Assembly: GCA_963575745.1 (NCBI GenBank)
Contig: CAUYUJ010015738.1
Coordinates: forward strand, 2,501 to 66,500
Reading direction: 5' to 3'
DNA length: 64,000 nt
From: Prorocentrum cordatum
Lineage: Eukaryota; Sar; Dinophyceae; Prorocentrales; Prorocentraceae
Position numbers and translations under genes: made by a program
Notes under the pieces: model-generated
The model's input: the letters and a program-made list of their open reading frames with translations, nothing else
Database searches by the model: none
What the model was told of the DNA's origin: nothing
In this document: one piece after another, positions 1-10,431 of the stretch
Numbering within the stretch: position 1 is the stretch's first letter
Layout: every line of letters begins with the position of its first letter

Positions 1-391
1 TAGTGAATCTGGCCAATTGAGGGGCCCCAGGGCCCTACCACTAACAGAGTCCCTTTACCCAGGCTCCTGGTCATACCCGACCAGAGAACAGCAAAAGAGA
101 GCATGAGCAGATCGGTTCTGGAAGTAGAAGGCGCTTGAAGCAGACTGGGATCTGGAAATCCCACAAACATGCCCTCAACGACTGTCGTGTAACGGCGATG
201 TTGGGCATCTGCTTTTTGCGACGTCGAACTCGCGCAGAGCGGATTGTGGGAGAACGCGAACAGCGCTTTCCTACAATCGAGTTGGCCACGAACCACCCCC
301 ACCTACAGTACCGAAACCTGCATCGCCCTTCCCTGCATCGCCGCCGGCGTGTCTGCGGTCCACGCTCAGCGCGGCGCCACGCGGAGCCTCC

Positions 392-1617
392 TCATGCGGA
401 CTGCTCCTGGTGCCGCATGCACTTGATGGGGTGGGCCAGCAAGATGGAGTGATCCTGGACCTCGTCCAGGCAGCGAGCTCCGCCTCCGAGCGAGCGGGCG
501 TTCGTCCGCAGCTGGCCCGCGTGCCGCAGGCTCGTCCAGGAGAGGCCCCACCGGTCGACCACGTACGGGAACCACAGCTCGTGATGGTTCGTGGTGCTCG
601 AGTCCTGTCGGAAGCCGGGGAAGGGCTGCTAAATCCGTGGCTGCTAAAATCAACCTCCGGGAAGTTGTCTTCGTCCTTCCGGGAAGAAGCCCGCTGACTG
701 TTTCGCGTGCTGCGCCTCATTCCGGGAAGTTGTTTTTTCCTTCCGGGAGGGCCGTTTTAGCAGCCATGGTTTTAGCAGCCCTCGCCCAGCTTCCGATCCT
801 GGATGGTCTGGAGCACGGACCTAGCGAAGCGCTTGCTCATGCGGAACGCAGAAGGGTTACAGTACACGAAGCGACCCCTGGCGATCATGCTTGGGTCTCC
901 GATGCGCCAGTTCCCCGAAGCCCATGAGGGCAGCCTCGAGGAGTCTTTGATGATCAAGTCCGAACTGGTCGACTGCCACTCCGAGATGATCGTGTCCAAC
1001 CCAGGGGCCCACACGTCATCCTCCAGGTGCCACAGGTGACTGTAGCGGGAGGCGTTGAACCAGTCCATGATTCCCAGCTTTGCCGGGTTCGTCTGGTAGA
1101 CGCCCAAGTAATTGGAAATCTTCTCGCCGTGCTTCAGGAGCAACGCGCGGTATGACATCTGCACAATCTGGGGCTCATACTTTGCCCCTTCGAGCGCGAC
1201 GTTCAGCATCGCCAGCTGTGCTGGTGGAATGGTCCGCTGGTCGCTCACGTCGTACCCCACTACGATCGGATAGGGAGACACTTTAGCCAACTTGCTGAGG
1301 AGCGCAACCTTGTAGTCCACCAAGTCGTGACACGGGACGAACACCGCAGTGTTGTACGCTGTCGTCACCAGTGTCGTCACACGCGACGCCTCTGCCAAGC
1401 GCACCATGCCAGGCGATGACTGGCGGAGCTGCAAGTTCACCACAACTGGCGCCGCAATCACCAACTCCTCGGCGTCGCCTGTCACAGGGCTCGAAGGGGT
1501 CACGGTGAACCCATCCGTTGGCGTACAAGAGCACAGCACAGATATACCGAGAAGCGTAAAGACCCACGCATTCCGCCTACATTCGCGCATACTCATCTGG
1601 TAAGCAGACTGTGGCAA
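392..1617 (-). CDS. Signal-anchored glycosyltransferase-like protein, two exons
   Basis: Exon 1 starts at ATG 1617 (a second Met lies 7 residues on) and is open to a TAA at 772. The N-terminus has a basic stretch then a hydrophobic core (WVFTLLGISVLCSC), so it is probably secretory-pathway targeted. A later segment reads YSHLWHLEDDVWAPGLD; the acidic EDDVW after an aromatic strand resembles the metal-binding DXD-type motif of GT-A glycosyltransferases. The TAA lies inside a TIR element (623-781). Beyond it a frame opens at about 625 and runs to TGA 392-394, giving about 75 natural-looking residues including HHELWFPYVVDRWGLSW. Both sides are in phase 0, so removing the element as an intron would give a protein of about 350 residues. 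Family assignment is inferred from one motif and the exact splice junction is not fixed. Confidence 0.55.
623..781. mobile_element. TIR element interrupting a gene (introner-like 1)
   Basis: The ends are 27-bp inverted repeats with two mismatches (623-649 and 755-781), each containing GGCTGCTAAA twice. Inside are two direct copies of a CCGGGAAGTTGT...CCTTCCGGGA segment (about 657-686 and 722-750). On the minus strand the element supplies the stop that ends exon 1 at 772, and the reading frame resumes after it. GA-AG junctions would preserve phase 0; no clear target-site duplication was seen. Size and position match introners, the intron-generating DNA elements described in dinoflagellates and other algae. 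Confidence 0.6.
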
Positions 1618-1944
1618 ACATTATGGAGTACCCTGTCCTGGCATCCAGAGCCAGGCTTGAGCCACCAGGGCTACGGAGGAAGAACTGGAGGAGCAAAAGC
1701 AAGGAAAAGGACGAGGGGAGGCACGAGTTGCTAGGAATCCGCTCCTGGACCACCATCCGAATAAATCCCACCAACACTCTGGCCGTGGGTGTAATTTAAC
1801 TTTTCTGGTTCACCTGCTCCCCTTTGGAGAAGGCTTTATCACAACACTTGCCCCCCTAGCCCGGCCATGCGAGGAATGTGTAGAATGTCTGTAGAAATGT
1901 GTTAATTGTCGATGTGAGATCTGTTAGAAGCCCCTCGTGGTCTC

Positions 1945-2370
1945 ATGGGAGGCCGCTCTGGGACCTCTCGAATGCTTGTTGGGGGCCTCTCGAATGCCTC
2001 TTGCATCCCCTCTGAAACGTCTGGTGGGTCCTCTTGGGGCCTCTTTGGGCTTCTTGGGGCCGTCTTCCTTCAAATCACGGTTGACTTCAACGATGGCGTC
2101 ACGGACTGGAAAGGATTCGGGGACCGTGGCCACCTTGGGGGGGCGGAGGTCGTTTTGGGGCCATCTTGGGGCCCTCTCGGGCCGCCTCGGGCCCGTCTTG
2201 GAGCCCCTCCTTTGGTTCTTTGGGCCCTTTGGGGGCGATGTTGGGGGTCTTTTGTGCCATGGGGCGAGCCAGCCACAAGCATGCCAAGAGAATCGGGAAG
2301 CCAATGATTCCTTGTTTTCCGGGGCCCCTCGGTCTGCCTTGGGAGCCCCTTGGACCGTGTAACCAACTTG
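1945..2370. repeat. Degenerate 11-bp repeat family, locus 1
   Basis: Runs of TCTTGGGGCC-type units appear here (complement GGCCCCAAGAG), with unit length drifting around 9-11 bp. Open frames in all phases are low-complexity G/P/R/K shadows. The rest of 1618-3360 has no gene I can support; it holds only this locus, the related locus at 2930-3215 and a G10 run near 3322. Confidence 0.6.
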
Positions 2371-2929
2371 TCTCGCCTTGCCTTCTCATGCCTGACCTTG
2401 CCTTTTCCTGTCTTGACATCGAAGTCGTCTTGGAACGCCTTGGGGGCTACGGTGACGGCATTCGATACGGAAGCCTTCGATGAGAAATCCGGGGTCTGGA
2501 AGCCAGTGGAAAGCCAATCGTGGATTGGCCATGGGTATCACCGCCGCCGTCATCAGATAAGGGGCCCTTCAGGGTCTGCAGCCGCCTGGGCACATTCCTT
2601 CACCAACGCCCCCACCGTATCTTGCGCCGTCTTGAGAGCCATCCCGCGCTGGTTGGCTTGGCGCGCGGCGACAAGAGTGGTAGGGTGCGTCTGAGCCCAA
2701 TGCGACAACACGTGGCCCCCAGATGGCTTCAGGATGGGCCGAGCTGGACCAATGTGGAGTCCAACGTGCCTCCGAGGCCATGCGATGCCCCCCGGACAAT
2801 TCCAATGGGCCACGGCGCCTCCTACTGATGCCCCCGAAGGGGCAAGATCATTCTAACACCACCGACACCTTGTCAATGCATTTAAACTTCACGGCCTTTC
2901 CCTAACGATTGGCTTTTGAAGTATGAGGC

Positions 2930-3215
2930 GTCCGCATGTCCTCCAGATCGCCCAAAGGAGCCCCAAGAGGGGCCCGGATCGGTCGTGGGACGATTCCACG
3001 GGCTCCGAAGAGCACCTGCGGAGGGCCGCGGGAGGGCCCCCGACGGGGGGACCTTGATTTGGGAACCCCCTTAATTTATCGATGCTCTTCAAGATGGCCC
3101 CCACAAGGGCCCCAAGAGCCTCGAAAAGAACCCCAGATGGGCCCCAACAGCCTCCTGAAGAGCCACAGAAGTGCTCCCAGAGGGCCCCGGGAGGCTCGTA
3201 AAGCGGACCCAAAGA
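2930..3215. repeat. Degenerate 11-bp repeat family, locus 2
   Basis: GGCCCCAAGAG-like units occur on the plus strand (opposite in sense to locus 1), separated by short unrelated spacers. This is the same family as at 1945-2370, 25690-25850, 41265-41830 and 42870-43440. Confidence 0.6.
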
Positions 3216-3489
3216 AGCTAATGCCTGCGCGGTTAAACTCCTGATAGTTATGCTCCTCTCTGCTGTCTCGAAGAACGCATGAGTCAGCCATAACCAAGTG
3301 CTCCCGATAATAATCCCGGGGGGGGGGGGTAATAAAATTCGGGGGTCTGGCCATGATGATCAACTATTTCCCCGGCGATGGTGATGGCGGCGACGATGAT
3401 GATCCTGGGCGCTCGCGTAGACTGACCTTGTAGATCTTGGCACAAGACTGTCTCGAGAGATCTCGAGTCTCGCGGCTACGACTTGCCTG

Positions 3490-4047
3490 CGCAAGAGAGG
3501 TCCTTGGCGCTCCTGGCCAAGCAACCTCCCTCGTGCACGACCTCGAACCACTCGCCCACGCAGGCTCAGCACCATTTGGGGCCGCCTTGCACGGGGGGCA
3601 CTTGGCGCAGGCTTGGGCGGCAGCGCTGGCCTCCTCGAAGGCGGCGCGCTTCGGCTCGGCCGCCGCGGGGTCCTTCAAGGGATTGGACTTGGCCTTGCTC
3701 TTGTCCTTGGCCTTTGCCTTGGCCAAGTCGTTGCCGCTGGCCTCCTTCAGATTGTTGATCCGCTCGTTGCCTCGGGCGCACATCGCGCTGATGCTCGCGG
3801 GCGCTTGGCGGGCCCCGCCTCGGATCTCGCGCAGGGCGCGCTCGATCCAATGACTCGTCCGCGGGCCGCAGGGCCAGGCGTCGGCCTGGAACGTCTCGTT
3901 GCTCCTCGCAGGGCAGGTATCGCCAGGGCCAACGGCGCCGAGCTTGCGGGGGGGCCTCGCGGCGGCCTTAAGAGGCCACGCGCGAAACCTACCTGCGATT
4001 TCTGAAAAGGAGGGCGGGGTTAACTTCGCCCGGCAGCCCCCGAACAA
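3490..4047 (-). CDS. Unrecognised Lys/Ala-rich coding-like exon
   Basis: The frame is open and its middle reads like real protein: a Trp/Cys-containing part (AWPCGPRTSHWIERALREI), then a Lys/Ala-rich stretch around KAKAKDKSKAKSNPLKDP, then a CxxC pair (CAKCPPCKA). The ends (first ~40 and last ~50 residues) look non-coding, so the true exon is shorter than the open frame. It lies downstream on the same strand as the exons at 4270-6712 and may be their 3' part. No family is recognised. Confidence 0.35.
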
Positions 4048-4269
4048 AGTGAATCATACCTCCCCCCTCAGAAGTCGTGGGGTGTAGGTGTGAATTTGCA
4101 CGTGGCCCTGTAGGCCTGCTTGGCGTTCTCGGGCGGATGCTCGAGGGCGTCGCGGCGCTCCGCCGCGACGCCCCCGCCGATCCTCGACACCTCTGCGGGC
4201 GTTACTACAAGCGCCCCCTGCCCGGGGCGCCTCCAGGATTCGCTCCAGAGCGAGAAACTGGAGGCACCT

Positions 4270-4666
4270 CAGGGCACGGACAACTGTAGCAACCACCGAC
4301 CTTGAGGTAGGTGCAGCGCGCGGGCGCCTCGGAGCGCACGCAGGTCAGGGCGTGCTCGGCCTCGTCGGTTCTCTCGGCCCAGCGCTTCTGCTCCTCGGGC
4401 TGCCGGGCGGCGGGTTCGCCCTCGCCCTGGCCCTCTCGAGCCCAGGGGGCGGCCACCGTGGGCCCGACCGCCAGAACGGTCTCGGGCACGCCCGCGCGCT
4501 CCTCGATCTCGCCCAGCAGCGCGCGCACTGTGCCCAGCTCGAGGGCTTCGCCCTTGACGATCTGCTCGCAGTTCATGATCGCGTACTCCTTGGCGAGCTC
4601 GCTGCGGCGAGCCAATCTGGTCTGGCGCCAGTCGAGCTTGCGCGGCTTGGGGAACTTGTAGTTTTG
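4270..4666 (-). CDS. Unrecognised exon downstream of a TIR-element intron
   Basis: The frame begins just after a TAG at 4667-4669 that can serve as an intron acceptor (ATAG then CAA AAC TAC). It continues through YKFPKPRKLDWRQTRLARR, a helical acidic region (ELGTVRALLGEIEERAG) and a Cys-rich end (CTYLKVGGCYSCPCPE) that could bind a metal. It is in phase with the exon ending at 4870 if 4667-4869 is removed. The function is not recognised; the Cys cluster is the only motif. Confidence 0.4.
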
Positions 4667-4699
4667 CTATCGTGACTTGTGGCGCTCGGGATTCACAAG

Positions 4700-4869
4700 C
4701 ACTCGTTAGCTTCCGCCTGCTTCCGCCTCGTGGCTTCAAGGTTCCGCCGTCGCTTCCGCCGCCAGCTTTCCGCCGACTTCCGCCGATTCCGCCGCCGCTT
4801 CCGCCGTTTCCGCTGGCTCCCGCTTGCTTCCGCCGCCTCAGCCGGAAGCGGGCGGAAGCTAACGAGTGC
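4700..4869. mobile_element. TIR element in an intron position (introner-like 2)
   Basis: The ends at 4700-4726 and 4843-4869 are 27-bp inverted repeats with one mismatch, beginning GCACTCGTTAGCTTCCGCC. The interior is built of TTCCGCCG-type units. On the minus strand the element begins at a GC dinucleotide directly after an open exon. With a GC donor at 4869 and the AG at 4667-4668 as acceptor, a 203-bp intron is removed in phase 0. A CGTGA pentamer occurs at 4671-4675 and 4871-4875 and could be a target-site duplication, but the left copy is offset from the TIR by 24 bp. Confidence 0.6.
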
Positions 4870-5740
4870 CCGTGAGCCACCGGGCTCGCCGCTGTCGATT
4901 TGGAAGCTCGCCGCGGTCTCCACCTCGCGGACGCGCAGGCGGCGCGCGTCCTCGGCGCCCGGGACTCGCCAGACGCCCTGCACTCTGCCGCGCCTGCCCT
5001 CGCGGATTCCCTCCTCGGCGACGCGGGCCATCTTGCCGTGCCAGGGGGGTCCTCGCAAGCCTCGAAGCCTGTTTTCGCCTTGGTCTTCGCTTTCTTCTTG
5101 GCGTTCTTCTCCGCTTCCGTCTTGGCCTTGAACTTTTGGAAGAGGCTCGTCTTGGCCTTCGGCGCCCTGCCTGTAAGCTTCGCCTCGGCCGCGCCTCGGC
5201 CCAGGTGCTCGAGCGCGGCCTCGCCGCCAGTCTCGGCCTTCGCGCGCCGCCGCATGCGCTGCAGCTTGCCTGGGAACTGGCCCGGGAACTTGGACGCCCA
5301 CCTGCTCTTGCGCTTACTTGTTCGCGCCACTTTGGGTCGGTTCGAGGGCGCGTGGAAACTGGATCTCCTTGATCCGCTCTTCTGGCGTTCTGAGCATGTC
5401 CTTCTGCTCGTCGGCGAGCTCGAGGTCCACTTCTCGGGGCTCCAGGAGGCAGGGGTTCTCGCCCTGCTTGTAGTCCTTGGGCAAGTCGCCCCGGTGGAAG
5501 CAGTTCGCGTCGAGGGCGCCCCACTCGGACACGGGCGGCGCGCCCTCGGGCCACCTCTGCGCGCCCTCCAGGCGCTCGCTCGCCAGACTCAGCTCGACGC
5601 CGCGGGCGGGCTCGACGGAGTAGCTCCATGGCTCCACGCCCGTGACGACCTTGAGCTCGCCCTGCTCTGTCGGCCGGACCGCGAGCATTTGGTTCGCTTG
5701 CAGCCCTCGGAGCGGCGCCGCGTCCTTCTTGTTCTCGGGA
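4870..5740 (-). pseudogene. Unrecognised protein segment, frame-broken (C-terminal half)
   Basis: Three coding-like frames follow one another. The first (5740-5314) holds GVEPWSYSVEPARGVELSL and an acidic stretch ending EPTQSGAN. A shift near 5315-5325 leads to a basic Lys/Ala-rich segment with SLFQKFKAKTEAEKNAKKKA. A second shift at a G6 run near 5045 leads to MARVAEEGIREGRRGRVQG and FQIDSGEPGGS, which ends at the TIR element. The switch at a homopolymer suggests a one-base indel rather than an intron. No domain is recognised. Confidence 0.4.
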
Positions 5741-6712
5741 CAAGTAGAGGCACTCGCAGGGCCCCCAGTGGGTCGGGGACTTGCGCTGCTTCTGGGGCTC
5801 GGCCTTGGGCCCCATGGCCCAGCGCATCTCGGCCATGACCTCTCGGGTCATGGCCTCGAGCTGGCCGCGCTCGCGGGCGTCCAGCCCCTGCAGGAAGCTC
5901 GCGACGTCAGGGGCGACGGTCGCGTGGAACGCGTTCTCGAGCCACGCTCGGAGCGCCGCTGCCTCGGTCCACTGGCTCAAGAGGCAGTCTGCGAACGCGA
6001 GGCTCTGGCCGCGCTGCTGCTTGGCGAAGTCGATGGTCCAGGAAGCGACGAGCTCGTCCGTCCAGGCCCAGGGCTGCCCCCGCGCGTCGATGGCCTCGAA
6101 GACCCTCGCGCGTTCCTCCTCGGAGAGCTCGAGCAAGGCGTTGCGTCAGCCCTTGAGCAGCGCTCCTAGGGGCTGGCCTGTTCGGAAGCGCTCCGTCTCG
6201 CCGTCGCCCCGCTCGTAGGTGACGTCGCGCCGACAGGTGCCCTCCTCGAGGTTCGCGTCGCTCACTCGGCAGCGCCTTGCGCAGGGGGCGAGGAGCGCGC
6301 TGCGCTTCTCGGCGGACTTGGGCCTCCTGCTCGGGTCGAACCAGCCCTCGACTGCGGAGACGCTGACGAGGGTGATCCTGCACTTGCCCCCTGCGCTCGA
6401 GTAGGCCTGGCCCGCTTGATTTTTCATGTCGGGGCGCTCGGACAAGTGATTGGCCTTCTCGGCCTCGCAGGCTGCCTCGTCCTCGTCGGCCTGCGCCTCG
6501 CGGAACTTGCGGGGGGGGCGTCTGCGTGCGTCTCTTGGCGCCTGCAGCGAGATCTCGTGGATGCGCGCTTGCCCCCCGCCCCCGAGCTTGAGCCAGAGCG
6601 CGGCGGCGTCGACGACGACCGCGCTCGCGCTGGCTCCCCGCAGGGCGGAGGCCTCGGGGCCCCAGGCGAAGAGGCTGAGGTCATCGGATCCGCCCCTCGC
6701 TGGCAGGTGCAC
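5735..6712 (-). pseudogene. Unrecognised protein segment with in-frame TGA (N-terminal half)
   Basis: The frame follows a possible acceptor (CCAGTAG then GTTC) next to the (AGT)n array. It is open to a TGA at 6146-6148 and then continues in the same frame through NALLELSEEERARVFEAID to about 5735, where a one-base shift joins the next segment. The motif ELVASWTIDFAKQQRGQSLA resembles part of the duplicated module in the C-terminal extension of the LINE at 57-64 kb, so this could be a relic of a related element. One nonsense codon and the shift indicate a pseudogene or consensus errors. Confidence 0.45.
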
Positions 6713-6734
6713 GAACCTACTGGAAGTAAACCAG

Positions 6735-6820
6735 TGATCGTAGTCGTACTAGTGGTAGTAGTAGTAGTAGTCGTAGTAGTAGTAGTAGTAGTCGTAGTAG
6801 TAGTAGTAGTAGTAGTCGTC

Positions 6821-6879
<59 letters not shown>

Positions 6880-7003
6880 CGTAGTCGTAGTCGTAGTAGT
6901 AGTAAAAGAAAAACGATTAATAGTGCGACCAAGAGTAGTTGTAATAGTATGTGTAGTGGTACTGGTAGTAGTAGTAGTAGTAGTAGTAGTTGTAGCGGTA
7001 GCG

Positions 7004-7039
<36 letters not shown>

Positions 7040-7046
7040 CTAGTAA

Positions 7047-7103
<57 letters not shown>

Positions 7104-7395
7104 CTGCCTTCGTTTGGATCGTAGTAGTAGTTACTAGTAGTCGTAGATGGACTTACTACTATTAGTAGCTATTATTATTAGTAGTAGTGACTAGTAGTAA
7201 CAACTTCTACCCGTGGAAATAGCTACTAGTAGTTACTGGTAGTACTAATAGTACGAGTGGTAATAGTGGTTCTAATAGTCGTAGTAGAACTAATTGTTGC
7301 TGTAGTAGGAATAGTAATAGTCGTAGTAGTAGAAGTGGTAGTAGTAGTAGTAGTAGTAATGACAACAGTTGGTAGTAGTACTAGTAGTAGTTGCA
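6735..7395. repeat. (AGT)n microsatellite
   Basis: Nearly pure AGT/GTA triplets fill 6738-6900 and 6958-7115, and 7116-7395 is a decayed version with the same triplet. Poly-Val, poly-Ser and poly-Leu frames across it are artefacts. Confidence 0.95.
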
Positions 7396-7436
7396 GGAGT
7401 AGCCGTAGGAAACCGTAGATCTTACACTGATTGCTT

Positions 7437-7459
7437 CTGCTACTACAGCTACTACGACG

Positions 7460-7545
<86 letters not shown>

Positions 7546-7575
7546 GACGACTACCACTACTACTACGACTAACTA
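7437..7575. repeat. (ACT)n microsatellite, complementary to the preceding array
   Basis: ACT/CTA triplets run for about 135 bp. They are the reverse complement of the AGT triplets that end about 40 bp upstream, so the two arrays form an inverted pair. Confidence 0.9.
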
Positions 7576-7584
7576 CTATTCCTA

Positions 7585-8400
7585 CTAATGCAACCTGTCG
7601 GCCGTGGCCCAGGTCAGCATGGCCTTGTCCATGCTAAGCGCCGGACGCCTCCCGTCGGATAGGCGCCGATTCTTGCACCCTCTCGCGCGCAGCCTCGGGG
7701 TGACGAACTCGTCCACCCACTTCAAGTCCTTCTTGCACGTCTGGTTGATCTGGAAGGTCTTCAGGCGCTTGGTCACCCTCTTGTGGACCTCGGCGCCGTA
7801 GCTCTTGTGGCCGACCTTCTGCAGGTGGAGCTGCTTGTCCTGCTCGAAGGCCAGCTCGTAGCGCAGCCGCGTCAGGATGGCATACCTCGTTGCCGCGCTC
7901 GCGCCCCCGCTTGAACCGGCGCTCCAGGCGGCGCACGACCCCCTCGAGCGGGCGCTTGGCGGTGACCGCGCCAGGGATGTTGCGGGACAGCCTGGCGCCC
8001 TCGCTCTGGTACTCGCTGCGGTTCGGGCGGACATGCCCGCGGGCTCGGAGGCCGTTCTTGCCGGGCCTCCCCGTGGCGACCTTCTTCTCGAGAGCCGCTC
8101 GATGCCCGTGCCATCTCGCGACCGTCTCGCGTCTCCTGTGCCACTTGTTCTGCAGCTTGGCCTTCGCGGCGCCGGGCAGGAGGGCGAATTTCTCGACGCC
8201 GTGCTCGTCCGCGTGCCTGCTCCAATCGAGGGAGATCTGGAGCTTCGACTGCGCTGTCTGGTCTCGTCGCAGCGCGGGCGCAGCTCGGGGCTCGCACGCC
8301 CCCTTGCACTCCGTCAGCTCGCCCTGGGATCTGCCGCCCTGGCCGAAGCCTCGCTTCGCACCTCGGTCGACATAGCCCGGGGCGAGGGCCCGGCCCTCGG
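7585..8400 (-). CDS. Unrecognised basic coiled protein, frame-broken
   Basis: Coding-like sequence starts near 8400 (YVDRGAKRGFGQGGRSQGE) and includes LQISLDWSRHADEHGVEKFA and many Arg/Lys. It changes frame by one base near 7885 and continues through RYAILTRLRYELAFEQDKQL and WVDEFVTPRLRARGCKNRR to a TAG at 7585. Upstream the frame is lost in a G run near 8432-8449. Charge and helix propensity suggest nucleic-acid or coiled-coil binding, but no family is recognised. Confidence 0.4.
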
Positions 8401-8633
8401 CGCGCGGCCGCGGCCGCGACTCGCTCCTCCAGGGGGGGGGGGGGGGGGCGCCAGTAGTAGCGCAGCCGACCCGTGCAACCGGGATGCGCGATGAGGACGC
8501 AAGAGCCTTGGAAGGCCCAGGTCGACACTTTCCGAGCGGGGCCAGCCAGCGAAAGTTGCCAGATATGGGCCGAAGGGGCAAGGGTGCATGGGTGACCCTG
8601 GGAAGGTTGCGCATCCTTATTACGCGGGTTGAC

Positions 8634-8634
8634 T

Positions 8635-8681
<47 letters not shown>

Positions 8682-8688
8682 CGTAGTA

Positions 8689-8720
<32 letters not shown>

Positions 8721-8790
8721 TGTTGTTGTAGTAGTTGTAGGAGTAGTCGTATTCGCAGAAATAGTAGTAGCAGCGGTAGTAAGAGCACTA
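8634..8790. repeat. (AGT)n microsatellite
   Basis: A second AGT/GTA array on the same strand as 6735-7395, decaying to the right. The 40 bp before it (8566-8606, GGGCCGAAGGGG...GGGTGACCCTGG) recur at 48262-48298. Confidence 0.9.
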
Positions 8791-9039
8791 GAAGGACGGG
8801 AAAATAAGATGGGCGAGAGAAGGAAGAGAGCGGAGGATGGCCCCGGGATTGATGTTCAGCAAACTCTTGGATTCGGGGCCTTAGAACATCTTACGTGTAA
8901 AAACTTGTTCTTTTTAAACGCTATCAATCTCGCGCGCAGGGGGGGGGGCGCCCATGGCGGGGCCCAGCGGGGATAACGCACAAAAACTGACATAAACAAG
9001 TTCGAAGCCCGGGGGGGGGGGCGGCGGATGGGGGGGGGA

Positions 9040-9328
9040 GACAAGAAGAGATCCTTGTGTGCTTTCTGAGTCTCGAGCCTCTTGTCCTCGAGTTCCTTGA
9101 AGAAGCTCGCAGCAGACTCGGTGCCCTCGTAGGAGGGGGGGCCTCAGCTTCTCGGGAGAGCTCGGGACCTCGGAAAGCGAACCCGCCAGACCCGAGAGAC
9201 TCGACGAGCTCGTCTGCCTTGTCGGCGCGGTCGTCGGAGTCTCCCTGCAAAGCTGCGATGGCTAGAAGCGCAAATCCTCGAGCCAACGTGGCTGCGAAAA
9301 GTTGCGTGCTTCTGGCTGTTGTTGGCAT
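9040..9328 (-). CDS. Putative secreted or signal-peptide-bearing protein, 5' exon
   Basis: ATG 9328 starts a typical signal peptide (short basic start, then hydrophobic FALLAIAALQG), followed by an acidic region with DRADKADELVESLGSGGF. At a G-run near 9132-9140 the coding-like frame shifts by one and continues SYEGTESAASFFKELEDKRL to about 9060, then becomes Pro/Arg-rich non-coding sequence. The part after the signal is predicted helical. The signal peptide is a solid reading; the function is unknown. Confidence 0.45.
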
Positions 9329-9344
9329 GTAATTGTCCGCTTCT

Positions 9345-9600
9345 TCTTGTTGTCAGCGTTATGTTGTTAACTTGTCTTTGGTAGTTTCTTGTTGTTCGCT
9401 TGTTGTTGTTGTTGTTGTTACTTGTCTTGTTGCTGCTGTGGCTGGCTGTTGCGCTGGTTGCTGGTGCTGTTGTGCTTGCTGTTGCTCGTGCTGTTGTTGG
9501 TGGTGCTGTTGTTTTGCGGGTTGCTTTTGCTGTTGGCTGTGTTGTCGCTGCTGTTGCTTGCGGCGTTGTGATTATAGCGCGTGCTTCTGTTATTTCTGTC
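9345..9600. repeat. Degenerate CTG/GTT trinucleotide array
   Basis: TTG, CTG and TGC triplets are mixed. A stretch around 9446-9475 (GCTGTTGCGCTGGTTGCTGG) recurs at about 10548-10576 in a second such array, so the two arrays share ancestry. Confidence 0.8.
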
Positions 9601-9639
9601 GTCGGTTTTGTTGCCCTGGCCCCGCTCTCTGTTTTCCCG

Positions 9640-10420
9640 GGGCGTTTTCGAGGCCGGTGGCCGCCTCGCCCAGAGCCCCCTGCGCCTCGTCCTGACGCTG
9701 CCCGAAGGCGCCTCGCTCAGGGCCCCCAGCGGCTCGCGAGACGCCCTAAGGATGAGTCGGGACTTGGGGCCGCGGCAGGAGGCGAGGCAGACCTCGGCAC
9801 CGAGTGCGAGGCATCGCGCTGCCTCGTCGTTGCTGACTCTCGACGTCGGCTGCGCTTCTTCTCGGGCTCGGCCTTGCAGGAGCCCAGCTTGAGCCCCTTG
9901 TCCTCGGGCTTCTTGTCGTTGAAGCCCTTGTTTTCGAGCTTGCTGGAATCCCCTGGCTGGCTGTCCGAGAGCTTTTTCTCGAAGCGCGCGTTGTCCTCGA
10001 GTTTGCCGGTGTTCAGAAGCTCCTTGCCCTCGAGCTTGCAGGAGTCCAGCTTGGCCTCCTTGTCCTCGAGCTTCCTGTCGTCGAGGCTCTTGTCCTCGGG
10101 CTTGCCGGCGCCCTCCTCCAGCGCGGTTGGTTGCGTCTCCTCGCGCTGCTCGACGCCGCCCTCGGTCTTCACCTCCTCGAAGTTCTCGGTCTGCGCGCCG
10201 TCTGGCGCCCGCTGGTCGCCCCGCGCTTGCTCGACGAAGAACGTCGGCGAGACGACGCTCTCGTCGCTGTCCGACGCGGCCGCCCTCGCTGCCGGAGCGG
10301 AAAAGGAGCATGGAATGCTTGGTTCTAAATGGGCCACGGAACGCGTCGCGCCCTCAGCGCGCTTGGCCCGAACAGTGCTCGCACCGCAGAGCTCGCGCCC
10401 ATTGCGCCGCGCAGCTTGCG
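9640..10420 (-). CDS. Acidic low-complexity protein with KLEDK-type repeats
   Basis: An open frame begins within a larger one and becomes protein-like around AAASDSDESVVSPTFFVEQA. It then carries about eight degenerate copies of a (K/R)LE(D/G/N)(K/N) motif over 100 residues (10130-9860), mixed with acidic residues, and ends in a basic RSRRRES segment. A downstream frame (NDEAARCLALGAEVCLASC) may be the continuation after an indel near 9830. It is probably intrinsically disordered. No start codon or terminus is secure and no family is recognised. Confidence 0.4.
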
Positions 10421-10431
10421 CCACCTCGGCG

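Noticed and set aside
6146-6148. TGA read as selenocysteine in the 6-kb frame
   Set aside because: No SECIS-like structure was seen and other frame damage lies nearby; a nonsense mutation or base error is simpler.
6416-7165. 249-codon plus-strand frame of poly-Val
   Set aside because: Translation of (AGT)n; the unique start is antisense to a better minus-strand frame.
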